Shown: positions 15,019 to 24,640 of the stretch, in pieces
How positions within the stretch are numbered: position 1 is the stretch's first letter
Layout of the letters: each line of letters starts with the position of its first letter
Assembly: GCF_009184395.1 (NCBI RefSeq)
Contig: NZ_WEIC01000001.1
Location: 248,001 to 312,000, forward strand
Length of the DNA: 64,000 bases
Direction: 5' to 3'
From: Amylibacter sp. SFDW26
Lineage (GTDB): Bacteria; Pseudomonadota; Alphaproteobacteria; Rhodobacterales; Rhodobacteraceae
The notes under the pieces: model-generated
What the model saw: only the letters and a program-made list of their open reading frames with translations
What the model was told of the DNA's origin: nothing
The model's database searches: none
Made by a program: the position numbers and the translations under genes

Positions 15019-16748
15019 TCACAAGACGTAAGTTATTGGCAACGGCTGCCATTTTGACGGCAGCAAACGCCAGTACGGTATTGGCGCAAAATGCAGCGAT
15101 TTTAAGTGGTCAGGATCGGTTTCATCCGATCGTGGCTGAAAATGGCATGGTGGCAGCTCAAGAAAAAGTAGCAGCACAGGTTGGTGTGGATATCCTAAAA
15201 GCGGGCGGCAATGCTGTGGACGCTAGCGTGGCCGTGGCTTTTGCTTTGGCAGTGACACTGCCAAGGGCGGGTAATCTGGGCGGCGGTGGCTTTATGATCG
15301 TTCATGACGCTGAAAAGGGTGACACACAGGCGATTGATTACCGCGAGATGGCGCCAAAAGCGGCTTTCAAAGATATGTATTTGGATGAAGCGGGCGAAGT
15401 GGTGAAAAACCGTTCGCGTTTTCATGGTTTGGCGATTGGTGTGCCGGGCACCGTGGCAGGCATGGCGTTGGCATTAGAACGCAATGGCTCGATGACGATG
15501 GCGCAGGTGGTAGCACCTGCAATTACACTGGCACGCGATGGGATTGTGGTGACGCAAAGCTTGTCGGATGGTTTGAAAAGCGCGCAAGAGCGATTGAAAC
15601 GCTGGCCACAAACCGCAAAGGTTTTCTATAAACCTGATGGTGGGTTTTACGAGGTAGGGGATGTTTTTAAACAGCCTGATCTAGCGGCGACTTTGCAAAG
15701 TATTTCTGATCACGGCACTGATGGGTTTTACAAAGGTGATGTCGCCGAGAAGATCGCGGCAGGTGTGCAAGCTGCTGACGGTGTGATCACCACAGATGAT
15801 ATGGAGGCCTATAAATCTGTTGTGCGTGACACCAGCACAGGCACCTATCGCGGTTATGACATTCATTCGATGCCACCGCCCAGTTCGGGTGGGACGCATA
15901 TCGTGCAGATATTGAATACGCTTGAGGGCTATCCGATTGGCAAGATGGGTCATAATTCGGCGACGACCATTCACTTGATGGCAGAAGCGATGAAACAGGC
16001 TTATGCGGATCGTGCGACCTATCTGGGCGATCCAGATTTTGTCGATGTGCCTGTGCAAGAATTGACAGATAAAGCCTATGCGAATGATATTCGTGCCAAG
16101 ATCAATATGGGCAAAGCGCGACCTGCCGAACTGGTGAAGGCGAACGTTTTGACGCCGTATGAAAGTAACGAAACCACACATTTTTCAGTTATAGACCGTT
16201 TTGGGAATGCTGTTTCTAATACATATACGATAAATTTCTCATTTGGTTCTGGCATTGTGGCCGACGGCACTGGTGTGTTGATGAACAACGAAATGGATGA
16301 TTTCTCGGCCAAGACGGGTGTTGCCAATGCTTATGGTTTGATTGGTGGGGATGCGAATGCTGTAGAGGCTGGCAAACGTCCGCTGTCATCGATGAGCCCG
16401 ACGATTGTGATGAAAGATGGTAAGGTGTTTTTGGTCACAGGCAGCCCCGGTGGGTCGCGCATTATCACCACGACTTTGCAGATTTTGATGAATGTGATTG
16501 ATCACGGTATGAACATCGCTGAGGCCACATATGCGCCGCGTATTCACCACCAATGGTTGCCAGATGAACTGCGTGTGGAAGAGGGTATCAGCGCGGATAC
16601 CAAAGGGATTTTGCGTGCCAAAGGGCATGATGTGGTCGTGAAACGGACGATGGGGTCGACGCAATCGATTATGATTGATGGGGAGAGTGGTGTGTTATTG
16701 GGCGCGACTGATCCACGGAGGCCTGGGAGTTCGGTGGAGGGGTATTAA
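15015..16748 (+). CDS. ggt: Gamma-glutamyltransferase
   Basis: A 577-residue Ntn-hydrolase proenzyme that transfers or hydrolyses the gamma-glutamyl group of glutathione and similar compounds in the periplasm. A signal peptide is present (MITRRKLLATAAILTAANASTVLAQ; the RR pair leaves Tat export possible). The proenzyme is expected to cleave before Thr387 in NETTHFSV, where the residue before the nucleophile is Glu and not the Gln of E. coli. Other family marks are GNLGGGGFMIV, PPPSSGGTH and VTGSPGGSRIITT. Its ATG overlaps the isomerase stop. Why it travels with a threonate-type pair is unclear. Confidence 0.9.
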   Translation: MITRRKLLATAAILTAANASTVLAQNAAILSGQDRFHPIVAENGMVAAQEKVAAQVGVDILKAGGNAVDASVAVAFALAVTLPRAGNLGGGGFMIVHDAEKGDTQAIDYREMAPKAAFKDMYLDEAGEVVKNRSRFHGLAIGVPGTVAGMALALERNGSMTMAQVVAPAITLARDGIVVTQSLSDGLKSAQERLKRWPQTAKVFYKPDGGFYEVGDVFKQPDLAATLQSISDHGTDGFYKGDVAEKIAAGVQAADGVITTDDMEAYKSVVRDTSTGTYRGYDIHSMPPPSSGGTHIVQILNTLEGYPIGKMGHNSATTIHLMAEAMKQAYADRATYLGDPDFVDVPVQELTDKAYANDIRAKINMGKARPAELVKANVLTPYESNETTHFSVIDRFGNAVSNTYTINFSFGSGIVADGTGVLMNNEMDDFSAKTGVANAYGLIGGDANAVEAGKRPLSSMSPTIVMKDGKVFLVTGSPGGSRIITTTLQILMNVIDHGMNIAEATYAPRIHHQWLPDELRVEEGISADTKGILRAKGHDVVVKRTMGSTQSIMIDGESGVLLGATDPRRPGSSVEGY

Positions 16749-16755
16749 AGAGAGA

Positions 16756-17205
16756 ATGGAAGATGTACAAAATAAACTTATTCAGAAATTTAAAAAATTT
16801 CATAATGTTGAAGTAAAAAAACTCAACCACGCGAAAGAATTGGTAATTCATAATTCTAATTTAACTATAATAACTACGTTACCAAATGATGCACTTGAAT
16901 GGTTCGTGGAGGTATACGAAAATGAAAACTCTGTTGTGAGTGATTGGTATGATCATGAAGGCTATGACGATACACCTAGAAATAAGTTAAAATCTTCGAT
17001 GTACTCTGACATAGATAGATTTCTATCAGCTATTGCTACTCATAATATTAGATTAATGAATGTTCTCCCAAAACCAGAAACAAAGTTTACATCTGTGCTT
17101 CGTATGATTGGTATAAATTATTCTCCTAAGGTTAAGAGAATTCTTGAACTTCAAGTTGATAACTCATGGCATCAAACGGTTCCATTCTGTTGGCATATTA
17201 AATGA
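16756..17205 (+). CDS. Hypothetical protein, AT-rich orphan
   Basis: A 149-residue protein that I do not recognise. No signal peptide, membrane segment or known motif is seen; it is rich in Lys, Asn and Ile and has a basic start (NKLIQKFKKFHNVEVKKLNH) and an acidic middle (EVYENENSVVSDWYDHEGYDD). Its composition is clearly more AT-rich than the genes around it, which suggests recent arrival. ATG 16756 lies 7 nt after the ggt stop with AAAGAGAGA upstream; the frame is open further back into ggt, but that part is antisense-like filler. It may be a small immunity- or defence-type protein, but nothing proves this. Confidence 0.6.
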   Translation: MEDVQNKLIQKFKKFHNVEVKKLNHAKELVIHNSNLTIITTLPNDALEWFVEVYENENSVVSDWYDHEGYDDTPRNKLKSSMYSDIDRFLSAIATHNIRLMNVLPKPETKFTSVLRMIGINYSPKVKRILELQVDNSWHQTVPFCWHIK

Positions 17206-17494
17206 ACCTTTGAATTTACCGTTTGTTATGACATACTGATTACCCCGCTACTAACCGGTAGTGCGAGGGATAAAGTGTTACCTCTGCTATAGTAAAAAGG
17301 TGGCGCCACCGTGTTGGTTATAGCCGAACAAGGATGTTACTCCTTATACCTTATGAAACTGTTCAATTTAGGTGATCTTCATGCAACCTGCCAAAGTCGC
17401 TTAAGACCCGTAAACCATTTTTTGACGTCGAAGGTGTTATACACTGCCAAAGGTTTCTGGGTGGTTAGGGCAGCGTGCGCTGCCCTAGTCCGTA
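17206..17494. other. Non-coding region with several inverted repeats
   Basis: No credible gene is seen in these 289 bp. It holds a perfect 12-bp palindrome GGTGGCGCCACC (17299-17310), a second stem AAGGA...TCCTT (17330-17345) and a hairpin next to yghU (17466-17487). The cluster of stems beside an AT-rich orphan gene may be the edge of a lost mobile element or a structured RNA; I could not match either. Confidence 0.35.
17466..17487 (-). terminator. Hairpin downstream of yghU
   Basis: TAGGGCAGCG-TG-CGCTGCCCTA is a perfect 10-bp stem starting 8 nt after the yghU stop codon. It lacks a clear T tract on the minus strand, so it may be an mRNA-stabilising end or a Rho-assisted stop. Confidence 0.55.
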
Positions 17495-18370
17495 TTACTC
17501 TGCTGCAGGTTCCAGCTTATCTTGAGTATTCGTCTCAAAATCACTGGCATCGTGGCGTTCACGCAATTGCTTTGATGGATCACCCCATGAACGGTTCACC
17601 ATTTTACCGCGCTTAACCGCTGGGCGTTCTGCGATCTGTTTTGTCCAGCGCATCAAGTTTGTGTAGCTTTCCACGTCTAAAAACTCTGCCGCATCATAAA
17701 CAAGGCCCAGAACCACGGCGCCGTACCATGGGAAAATCGCCATGTCGGCAATTGTGTATTCGTCACCACACATATATTCATTATCGGCTAGGTGACGATC
17801 CAACACGTCCAATTGGCGTTTGGTTTCCATGGTGAAACGGTCAATCGGGTATTGCATTTTATAAGGGGCATAAGCGTAGAAATGGCCAAAGCCACCGCCC
17901 AAATAGGGGGCGCTGCCCATTTGCCAGAACAACCAGTTCATGCATTCTGCACGCTTGGCAGGGTCTTTGGGCATGAAGTGTCCGAATTTTTCGGCCAGAT
18001 ACAGCAGGATTGAACCAGATTCGAACAAACGTGTGGGTGTGTCTGTGCTGTGATCCATCATCGCTGGGATTTTAGAGTTTGGGTTGATGTCCACAAAACC
18101 GCTGCTGAATTGATCGCCTTCACCGATGTTAATTAGGTATGCATCGTATTCAGCACCTTTTTCACCCAGTTCCAGTAATTCTTCCAACATGACGGTCACT
18201 TTCACGCCATTTGGAGTACCTAAGGAATGCAATTGAAGGGGGTGCTTGCCGACTGGTAATTCTTTGTCATGTGTCGGGCCAGCTATGGGGCGGTTGATGT
18301 TGGCGAATTGACCGCCATTGTTTTGTTCCCATTTCCAGACTTTTGGTGGTTCGTATGTTTCATCAGTCAT
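17495..18370 (-). CDS. yghU: Glutathione S-transferase, YghU type (disulfide-bond oxidoreductase)
   Basis: A 291-residue Nu-class glutathione transferase. The N-terminal extension KVWKWEQNNGGQFANINRPIAGPTHDKELPVGKHPLQLHSLGTPNGVKV is diagnostic for YghU/YfcG-like enzymes, which act mainly as glutathione-disulfide reductases. The thioredoxin-like domain (about 40-130, with NPNSKIPAMMDH and FESGSILLYLAEKFG) is followed by the helical domain with YTIADMAIFPWYGAV. Single gene, ended by a hairpin. Confidence 0.9.
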   Translation of the reverse strand: MTDETYEPPKVWKWEQNNGGQFANINRPIAGPTHDKELPVGKHPLQLHSLGTPNGVKVTVMLEELLELGEKGAEYDAYLINIGEGDQFSSGFVDINPNSKIPAMMDHSTDTPTRLFESGSILLYLAEKFGHFMPKDPAKRAECMNWLFWQMGSAPYLGGGFGHFYAYAPYKMQYPIDRFTMETKRQLDVLDRHLADNEYMCGDEYTIADMAIFPWYGAVVLGLVYDAAEFLDVESYTNLMRWTKQIAERPAVKRGKMVNRSWGDPSKQLRERHDASDFETNTQDKLEPAAE

Positions 18371-18641
18371 TGTGTGTATTTCCGTAATTCATGTGGCTGT
18401 GCGAAATGCTATGCCTTTGCCCGACCTTAATCCCAGCATTTGGGGAAGTTCAATGTGCGTTTTTCAATAGGGAATGTGCGTCATATGAAAACATGGGGTT
18501 TGGTGGCATATACGTTGCGTTATCACGATAATATGAATTTCACTCATGCTTTGGGGGTGTAAATTGGCAATGAAAACACGACGCCGCAGCATTGAAATAC
18601 GACTTGCGGTACCTGTGAGAATCAAGTAAGTTTCTTATAGG

Positions 18642-18799
18642 AAACATCGGGAGACGCTGGCAAGATGAAATTGTCAGGGCCGAAGGAGCAACCGCCTCGG
18701 AAACTCTCAGGCAAAAGGACCGATGTTTTGACATAAACTCTGGAGAGAGGTGCATATGCATCCGCCGAAGGGATAATGATCTCAGGCACCATGACAGAG
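18642..18799 (+). ncRNA. Tandem glycine riboswitch
   Basis: Two glycine aptamers lie in series upstream of gcvT. Aptamer 1 (18642-18727) is closed by AACATCGG / CCGATGTT and includes the conserved GGAGCAACCGCCTCGGAAACTCTCAGGCAAAAGGAC region. Aptamer 2 (18738-18799) is closed by CTCTG / CAGAG and includes GGAGAGAGG ... CCGCCGAAGG ... ATCTCAGGCACC. This is the standard two-aptamer on-switch that turns on the glycine cleavage genes when glycine is in excess. The upstream 271 bp (18371-18641) shows no gene and should hold the promoter. Confidence 0.93.
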
Positions 18800-18853
18800 G
18801 AGGCACCTAAGCATCGCAAACGCGCGATGGCGGATTTAAATATAGGGTGCCCA

Positions 18854-19984
18854 ATGGCTGATCTAAAACAAACACCTCTGCATGCTATGCATACAGACCT
18901 TGGTGCCAAAATGGTGCCTTTTGCAGGTTATGATATGCCTGTTCAATATCCCATGGGCGTTATGAAAGAGCATATTCACACGCGTGAACATGCAGGGCTT
19001 TTTGATGTTAGCCATATGGGGCAGGTGATTATTCGCGCGAAATCGGGTGATGTGCGCGATGCAGCGCTGGAATTAGAACGATTGGTTCCAATGAATATCG
19101 CTGATCTGGGTGAAAACCGTCAGCGATATGCTTTTTTTACCAACGATAAGGGCGGCATTCTGGATGATTTGATGGTTGCGAACCGCGGCGATCATTTGTT
19201 TCTGGTTGTGAATGCAGCCTGTAAAGAAGATGATATTTTGCATCTGCGCGCGCATTTGTTGGACAGTTGCGATATTGAGGTGATCACAGATCGTGCGCTG
19301 ATTGCTCTGCAAGGACCTGCATCTGAGGCTGCTTTATCGCGCTTATCAGATGATGTGGCTGCAATGTGCTTTATGGATGTGGCGACAACGCAAATTATGG
19401 GCGCGGAATGCTGGGTGTCTCGGTCTGGATATACAGGCGAAGACGGTTATGAAATTTCAGTGCCAAATGACAAAGCTGTTGAAGTTGCGGCTGCTTTGTT
19501 GGCGATGGAAGAAGTCGCCCCAATCGGTTTGGGTGCGCGTGACAGTTTACGCCTTGAAGCCGGTCTTTGTTTGTATGGCAACGATATTGATACAACCACA
19601 ACACCTGTTGAAGCTGACTTAAAATGGGCCATTCAAAAGGCGCGGCGTGCAGGTGGCGACCGTGAAGGCGGATTTATTGGTGCAGATGCGATATTGGCGC
19701 AATTCGAAAAGGGTGCGGATCATAAACGTGTTGGCATCAAGCCAGAAGGCCGTGCACCTATGCGCCAAGGTACGGTTCTCTTTGCGGATGAAACATCTGC
19801 CAACCCGATTGGGGAGATCACTTCGGGTGGTTTTGGACCTTCCTTTGAGGGGCCTGTTTCCATGGGGTATGTCCCCGTTGAATTTTCAAACATAGGAACG
19901 CAAGTTTTTGCAGATGTGCGGGGCAAAAGGATGCCTGCAACTGTGCATGATTTGCCGTTCATTCCAGCCAATTTCAAACGCTAG
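18854..19984 (+). CDS. gcvT: Glycine cleavage T protein (aminomethyltransferase)
   Basis: A 376-residue tetrahydrofolate-dependent enzyme that takes the methylamine from lipoyl-H protein, releases ammonia and makes 5,10-methylene-THF. Family motifs are GLFDVSHMGQ, YTGEDGYEISVP, LRLEAGLCLYGNDI and EITSGGFGPSF. ATG 18854 (MADLKQTPLHAMH) fits family starts and has AGGGTG upstream. The same frame is open back to an ATG at 18776 inside the second aptamer, so a 26-residue extension cannot be excluded. It is the first gene under the glycine riboswitch. Confidence 0.95.
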   Translation: MADLKQTPLHAMHTDLGAKMVPFAGYDMPVQYPMGVMKEHIHTREHAGLFDVSHMGQVIIRAKSGDVRDAALELERLVPMNIADLGENRQRYAFFTNDKGGILDDLMVANRGDHLFLVVNAACKEDDILHLRAHLLDSCDIEVITDRALIALQGPASEAALSRLSDDVAAMCFMDVATTQIMGAECWVSRSGYTGEDGYEISVPNDKAVEVAAALLAMEEVAPIGLGARDSLRLEAGLCLYGNDIDTTTTPVEADLKWAIQKARRAGGDREGGFIGADAILAQFEKGADHKRVGIKPEGRAPMRQGTVLFADETSANPIGEITSGGFGPSFEGPVSMGYVPVEFSNIGTQVFADVRGKRMPATVHDLPFIPANFKR

Positions 19985-20002
19985 ACCAACAGGAGAGATG
20001 AG

Positions 20003-20362
20003 ATGAAATTTACAGAAGAGCACGAATGGCTAAGACCAGAAGGTGATGTCGTTGTTGTGGGGATCACAGAACACGCAGCCGAAGCACTGGGCGAGATTGT
20101 TTTTGTAGAGCTGCCAGAGGCGGATACGGAAGTCAGCAAAGATGACGATGCTGTTGTGATCGAAAGTGTAAAAGCTGCATCCGATATTTTAGCGCCATTG
20201 GACGGCACAATTGTCGAAGTGAATGAAGCTTTGGTCGAAAACCCTGGCCTGATCAACGAAGACCCAATGGAGGGTGCTTGGTTTTTCAAAATGAAGCTAA
20301 ATGACCCGTCAGAAATGGACGGATTGCTTGACGAAAACGCCTATAAAGCCTTGATCGGCTAA
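20003..20362 (+). CDS. gcvH: Glycine cleavage H protein
   Basis: A 119-residue lipoyl carrier. The lipoylation site is the lysine in [10 protein letters not shown]; the fold and length match GcvH, with the family start [15 protein letters not shown] and end [12 protein letters not shown]. It shuttles the aminomethyl group between P, T and L proteins. GGAGAGATGAG gives a good ribosome binding site 18 nt after gcvT. Confidence 0.95.
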   Translation: MKFTEEHEWLRPEGDVVVVGITEHAAEALGEIVFVELPEADTEVSKDDDAVVIESVKAASDILAPLDGTIVEVNEALVENPGLINEDPMEGAWFFKMKLNDPSEMDGLLDENAYKALIG

Positions 20363-20385
20363 CCTTAGATTTCAGGACTGTTCCC

Positions 20386-23232
20386 ATGACCTATAAGTTA
20401 ACTGACTACCAACCTTATGACTTTGCCAACCGTCGCCATATTGGCCCATCCCCTGCAGAAATGGAGGAGATGTTAAAGGTTGTCGGTGCCAAATCACTGG
20501 ATGATTTGATTGACCAAACTGTTCCAAAAAGCATTCGCCAAGAAAAGCCATTGGTTTGGGATGCTTTGACAGAACGCGCGATGCTGTCGCGTATGCGTGA
20601 TATTGCGGCGATGAATAAGGTACATATGTCACTGTTGGGACAAGGGTATCATGGGACTGTTACGCCACCTGCTATTCAACGAAATATCTTGGAAAACCCT
20701 GCGTGGTATACGGCCTATACGCCTTATCAACCTGAAATCAGTCAGGGTCGTTTGGAAGCTTTGTTGAATTTCCAAACCATGATCACGGATTTGACAGGTA
20801 TGGAAATCGCTAACGCATCTTTGCTGGACGAAGCGACGGCTTGTGCTGAAGCGATGACAATGGGGCAGCGCGTGGCGAAGTCTAAAGCGAAGGCGTTTTT
20901 TGTGGATGAAAATTGTCATCCGCAAAATATTGACGTGATGAAAACACGCGCTGAACCTTTAGGTATTGAAGTTATCGTGGGTAATCCTGATGACATGGAA
21001 GCGGACAAAGTGTTTGGCGCTATTTTCCAATATCCTGGTACTTATGGCCATGTGCGCGATTTCACCGATTTGATTGCGGCTTTACATGAAAATAAAGCGG
21101 TTGGGATTATTTCGGCTGATCCTATGTCACTGACTTTATTGAAAGAACCGGGCGCAATGGGCGCTGATATTGCAGTGGGTAACACGCAACGATTTGGCGT
21201 GCCAATGGGCTATGGCGGGCCGCATGCGGCTTATATGGCGACAAAGGAAGCGTATAAACGGTCAATGCCGGGACGTTTGGTTGGTGTGTCTGTGGATGCA
21301 CGGGGCAACAAGGCATACCGTTTGGCACTGCAAACACGTGAACAACATATCCGTCGTGAAAAAGCCACGTCGAACGTATGTACGGCACAGGCTTTGTTGG
21401 CTGTCATGGCGTCCATGTACGGTGTGTTCCACGGTCCTGATGGGTTGAAAGCGATTGCACAGCGTATTCACTGGCTGACAGCGCGATTGGCTAAAGGCAT
21501 TGAAAGCATGGGCTTTACCATCGATCCTGTTGAGTTTTTTGACACGATCACCGTGGATGTGGGTTCTATGCAAACCATCGTTATGCGCTCTGCACGTATG
21601 GAGAATGTAAACCTGCGGGCTGTTGGTACAGATAAAGTCGGTATCACAATGGATGAAGCAGCGTCTGATAAGACGTTAAACGCTGTATGGCGTGCGTTTG
21701 GTTTGGCGAAAAAGAACTTCCCTGCTGATGCAGAATTCCGTTTGCCAACTGGCATGGAACGCGAAACTGAATATATGACGCATCCGATTTTCCACATGAA
21801 CAGATCAGAGGCAGAGATGACACGCTACATGCGCCGTCTTGCCGATCGTGATTTGGCTTTGGACCGCGCCATGATCCCGCTTGGGTCATGTACAATGAAG
21901 CTGAATTCTGCGGCTGAAATGATGCCTATCACGTCTTATGGTTTTGCGAATATGCATCCTTTTGCACCTAAATCACAGGCGGCAGGGTATACATATCTGA
22001 TTGATGACCTGTCCGAGAAACTTTGTGAAATAACGGGTTATGATGCGATTTCTATGCAGCCGAACTCTGGTGCGCAGGGTGAGTTTGCAGGATTGTTAAC
22101 CATTGCAGCCTATCACAAAGCCAACGGCGACGATCATCGTAACGTTTGTCTGATCCCAACGTCAGCACATGGAACGAACCCTGCGTCTGCTCAAATGGTT
22201 GGGTATAAAGTGGTTGTTGTGCAATCTGCGGAAAACGGTGACATCGATATTGAAGATTTCCGTGCCAAAGCAGAACAACATTCCGAAAACTTAGCCGCTT
22301 GTATGATCACATATCCATCGACACATGGTGTGTTCGAGGAAGGTGTGCGCGAGGTTTGCCAAATCACACACGATCATGGCGGTCAGGTCTATATGGATGG
22401 GGCCAATATGAACGCGATGGTTGGTCTGTCGAAACCGGGTGATATTGGGGGGGATGTCAGTCACTTAAATCTGCACAAAACGTTCTGCATCCCCCATGGC
22501 GGTGGTGGTCCAGGTATGGGGCCGATTGGTGTGAAATCGCATTTGATCGACCATCTGCCAGGACATGGTGAAACAAGTAACTCCAATGGGGCTGTATCCG
22601 CTGCACCTTATGGATCGCCTAGTTTACTGCCGATTTCATGGGCGTATTGCCTGATGATGGGTGGTGAAGGCATGACGCAAGCGACGAAGTTTGCCATTTT
22701 GAACGCAAACTATATCGCGAAACGTTTGGAAGGCGCTTATGAAATCTTGTACCGTGGCCCGAATGGCCGTGTGGCGCATGAATGTATCGTTGATACGCGG
22801 CCCTTGGCGGACAGTTCTGGTGTGACGGTTGATGATATCGCCAAACGTTTGGTGGATTGTGGTTTCCACGCGCCAACAATGTCTTTCCCAGTGGCGGGTA
22901 CATTGATGATTGAACCAACGGAATCTGAACCAAAGGCCGAAATCGACCGTTTCTGTGATGCAATGTTGGCCATACGCGCCGAGGCACAAGATATCGAAGA
23001 TGGGAAGTTGCCCCAAGACAACAACCCATTGTGCAATGCGCCACACACAATGGAAGACTTGGTTGGCGATTGGGATCGCCCATACAGCCGCGAACAGGGG
23101 TGTTTCCCACCAGGATCATTCAAGGTGGATAAATACTGGGCACCTGTGAACCGTGTGGATAATGCGTATGGGGACCGTAACCTGATCTGTGCGTGCCCGC
23201 CGATGGAAGATTATATGGAAGCGGCTGAGTAA
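20386..23232 (+). CDS. gcvP: Glycine dehydrogenase (decarboxylating), P protein
   Basis: A 948-residue homodimer-type GcvP with fused N- and C-terminal halves. PLP binds the lysine in [17 protein letters not shown]; other marks are [29 protein letters not shown] and [13 protein letters not shown]. It decarboxylates glycine and passes methylamine to GcvH. It closes the gcvTHP operon and is followed by an intrinsic terminator. The L protein is not here and is presumably shared with other dehydrogenase complexes. Confidence 0.96.
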   Translation: MTYKLTDYQPYDFANRRHIGPSPAEMEEMLKVVGAKSLDDLIDQTVPKSIRQEKPLVWDALTERAMLSRMRDIAAMNKVHMSLLGQGYHGTVTPPAIQRNILENPAWYTAYTPYQPEISQGRLEALLNFQTMITDLTGMEIANASLLDEATACAEAMTMGQRVAKSKAKAFFVDENCHPQNIDVMKTRAEPLGIEVIVGNPDDMEADKVFGAIFQYPGTYGHVRDFTDLIAALHENKAVGIISADPMSLTLLKEPGAMGADIAVGNTQRFGVPMGYGGPHAAYMATKEAYKRSMPGRLVGVSVDARGNKAYRLALQTREQHIRREKATSNVCTAQALLAVMASMYGVFHGPDGLKAIAQRIHWLTARLAKGIESMGFTIDPVEFFDTITVDVGSMQTIVMRSARMENVNLRAVGTDKVGITMDEAASDKTLNAVWRAFGLAKKNFPADAEFRLPTGMERETEYMTHPIFHMNRSEAEMTRYMRRLADRDLALDRAMIPLGSCTMKLNSAAEMMPITSYGFANMHPFAPKSQAAGYTYLIDDLSEKLCEITGYDAISMQPNSGAQGEFAGLLTIAAYHKANGDDHRNVCLIPTSAHGTNPASAQMVGYKVVVVQSAENGDIDIEDFRAKAEQHSENLAACMITYPSTHGVFEEGVREVCQITHDHGGQVYMDGANMNAMVGLSKPGDIGGDVSHLNLHKTFCIPHGGGGPGMGPIGVKSHLIDHLPGHGETSNSNGAVSAAPYGSPSLLPISWAYCLMMGGEGMTQATKFAILNANYIAKRLEGAYEILYRGPNGRVAHECIVDTRPLADSSGVTVDDIAKRLVDCGFHAPTMSFPVAGTLMIEPTESEPKAEIDRFCDAMLAIRAEAQDIEDGKLPQDNNPLCNAPHTMEDLVGDWDRPYSREQGCFPPGSFKVDKYWAPVNRVDNAYGDRNLICACPPMEDYMEAAE

Positions 23233-23242
23233 AAACATCTTT

Positions 23243-23273
23243 AGCAACCCTGCTGAGATGTAGGGTTGCTTTA
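23243..23273 (+). terminator. Intrinsic terminator of gcvTHP
   Basis: AGCAACCCT (23243-23251) and AGGGTTGCT (23262-23270) form a perfect 9-bp stem followed by TTT, 10 nt after the gcvP stop. Confidence 0.8.
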
Positions 23274-23321
23274 TGTGTACAGTGCGTCTTGAATAGCATG
23301 TGACTTTAAAGGTTATATGCA

Positions 23322-24602
23322 ATGACGAACTCTATTCTTTCACAACCTCTTAAATTGCCATGCGGTATTAACCTTAGAAATCGAATTTCTAGAAGTGCCA
23401 TGACTGAAGCATTGGCCGATCGTCGTGACGTTCCCACAGAAGCTCATCAGACTTTATACAAACGGTGGTCTGAAGGCGGGTTGGCTGTTCAGCTTACTGG
23501 TAATGTTATGGTCGATAGACGTTATCTTGAACGGCCTGGCAATGTTGTGGTTGAGGATGAGCAAGACCTTGACGCATTACAACAATGGGCCGCAGCTGCA
23601 AAATCTGGCGGTAGTCAGATTTGGATGCAGATTAGCCATCCCGGTCGCCAATGTCCGATTGTTGTAAATACGCGACCACTTTCGCCTTCAAGCGAAAAGC
23701 TTCGTATCTTGGGGCTTTTTGGCAAGCCAAAAGAAATGACGGTAGGTGATATAGACGATGCTATTCGTCGCTATGCTAGAACTGCTGAAATTGCACAAAA
23801 GGCGGGTTTTGATGGTGTACAGATACATAGTGCCCATGGCTATTTGATCAGTCAGTTCCTATCACCCATAACGAACCACCGCAGTGATGAATGGGGCGGT
23901 TCTTTGGAAAACCGTGCGCGGTTTTTACGACGTGTTTTTGCCGAAGTCCGTGGAGCCGTTGGTTCAAGTTTCCCCATCGCGGTTAAATTGAATTCTGCTG
24001 ACTTTCAAAAAGGCGGTTTCACTCTGGAAGAATGTGCACAAGTTGCAAAGTGGCTGGAAGCAGATGGGATAGATTTAATCGAGCTTTCAGGTGGGACTTA
24101 TGAGCAAATGAGCTTTGTGAATGGGACACAAGAAGAACGGCGTGAAAGTACGCAAAAGCGTGAAGCCTATTTTTTGGAATATGCCCGAGAAGTACGTAAA
24201 GCGGTGAAAATACCGATCATGGTAACTGGCGGATTTCGCAGCCGTTCTGCTATGGAACGTGCTCTTACCGAAGATGGTATTGATATGATAGGTTTGGCGC
24301 GTCCGACCTGTGTGCAACCTGACGCAGCTACGCTGCTTATTGATGGCGCGGTGGATCAAGTTGGTATTGAAGAGGATGGGTTGGTTATAGGACGCGGCCG
24401 TTTTGGTATGAATGCGCAAAATTGGCTAATTAATCTTGTTAACACCGTTTCACGTGTCGAATATTACGCGTGGCAGATGAATAGGATGTCACGTGGTCAG
24501 TTGCCCCAAACAAAGGCGCGCAACAATGCGATTGGCTATTTTATCTGGTATCTTAACCGTACCACGATGCTTGGTTTGCGCCGAAAGATAACGCGCAGAT
24601 AA
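23322..24602 (+). CDS. NADH:flavin oxidoreductase (Old Yellow Enzyme family)
   Basis: A 426-residue FMN TIM-barrel enzyme of the OYE family, which reduces activated C=C bonds or nitro compounds with NAD(P)H. Seen: NLRNRISRSAMTEALAD at the start, QISHPGRQC, FDGVQIHSAHGYLISQFLSP with the conserved His pair, WGGSLENRARFL, and the FMN phosphate strand PIMVTGGFRSRSAM. The C-terminal tail (about 365-426) is helical and basic and longer than in minimal OYEs. It is a single gene between two terminators, with no regulator beside it. Substrate unknown. Confidence 0.88.
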   Translation: MTNSILSQPLKLPCGINLRNRISRSAMTEALADRRDVPTEAHQTLYKRWSEGGLAVQLTGNVMVDRRYLERPGNVVVEDEQDLDALQQWAAAAKSGGSQIWMQISHPGRQCPIVVNTRPLSPSSEKLRILGLFGKPKEMTVGDIDDAIRRYARTAEIAQKAGFDGVQIHSAHGYLISQFLSPITNHRSDEWGGSLENRARFLRRVFAEVRGAVGSSFPIAVKLNSADFQKGGFTLEECAQVAKWLEADGIDLIELSGGTYEQMSFVNGTQEERRESTQKREAYFLEYAREVRKAVKIPIMVTGGFRSRSAMERALTEDGIDMIGLARPTCVQPDAATLLIDGAVDQVGIEEDGLVIGRGRFGMNAQNWLINLVNTVSRVEYYAWQMNRMSRGQLPQTKARNNAIGYFIWYLNRTTMLGLRRKITRR

Positions 24603-24625
24603 CCCCGCTGTGGAACGGGATTATC
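24598..24625. terminator. Bidirectional terminator between convergent genes
   Basis: GATAACCCCG (24598-24607) and CGGGATTATC (24616-24625) pair over 10 positions with one mismatch. It spans the stop of the OYE gene and lies 16 bp from the end of the opposing binding-protein gene. Confidence 0.55.
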
Positions 24626-24640
24626 TGTAGTTCATGATGA

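Noticed and set aside
17311-17616. Plus-strand frame of 101 codons next to yghU
   Set aside because: Its second half is antisense to yghU and the first half has no family features or good ribosome binding site.
18371-18641. Additional small gene before the glycine riboswitch
   Set aside because: Frames there are short, lack ribosome binding sites and run into the aptamer on the opposite strand.
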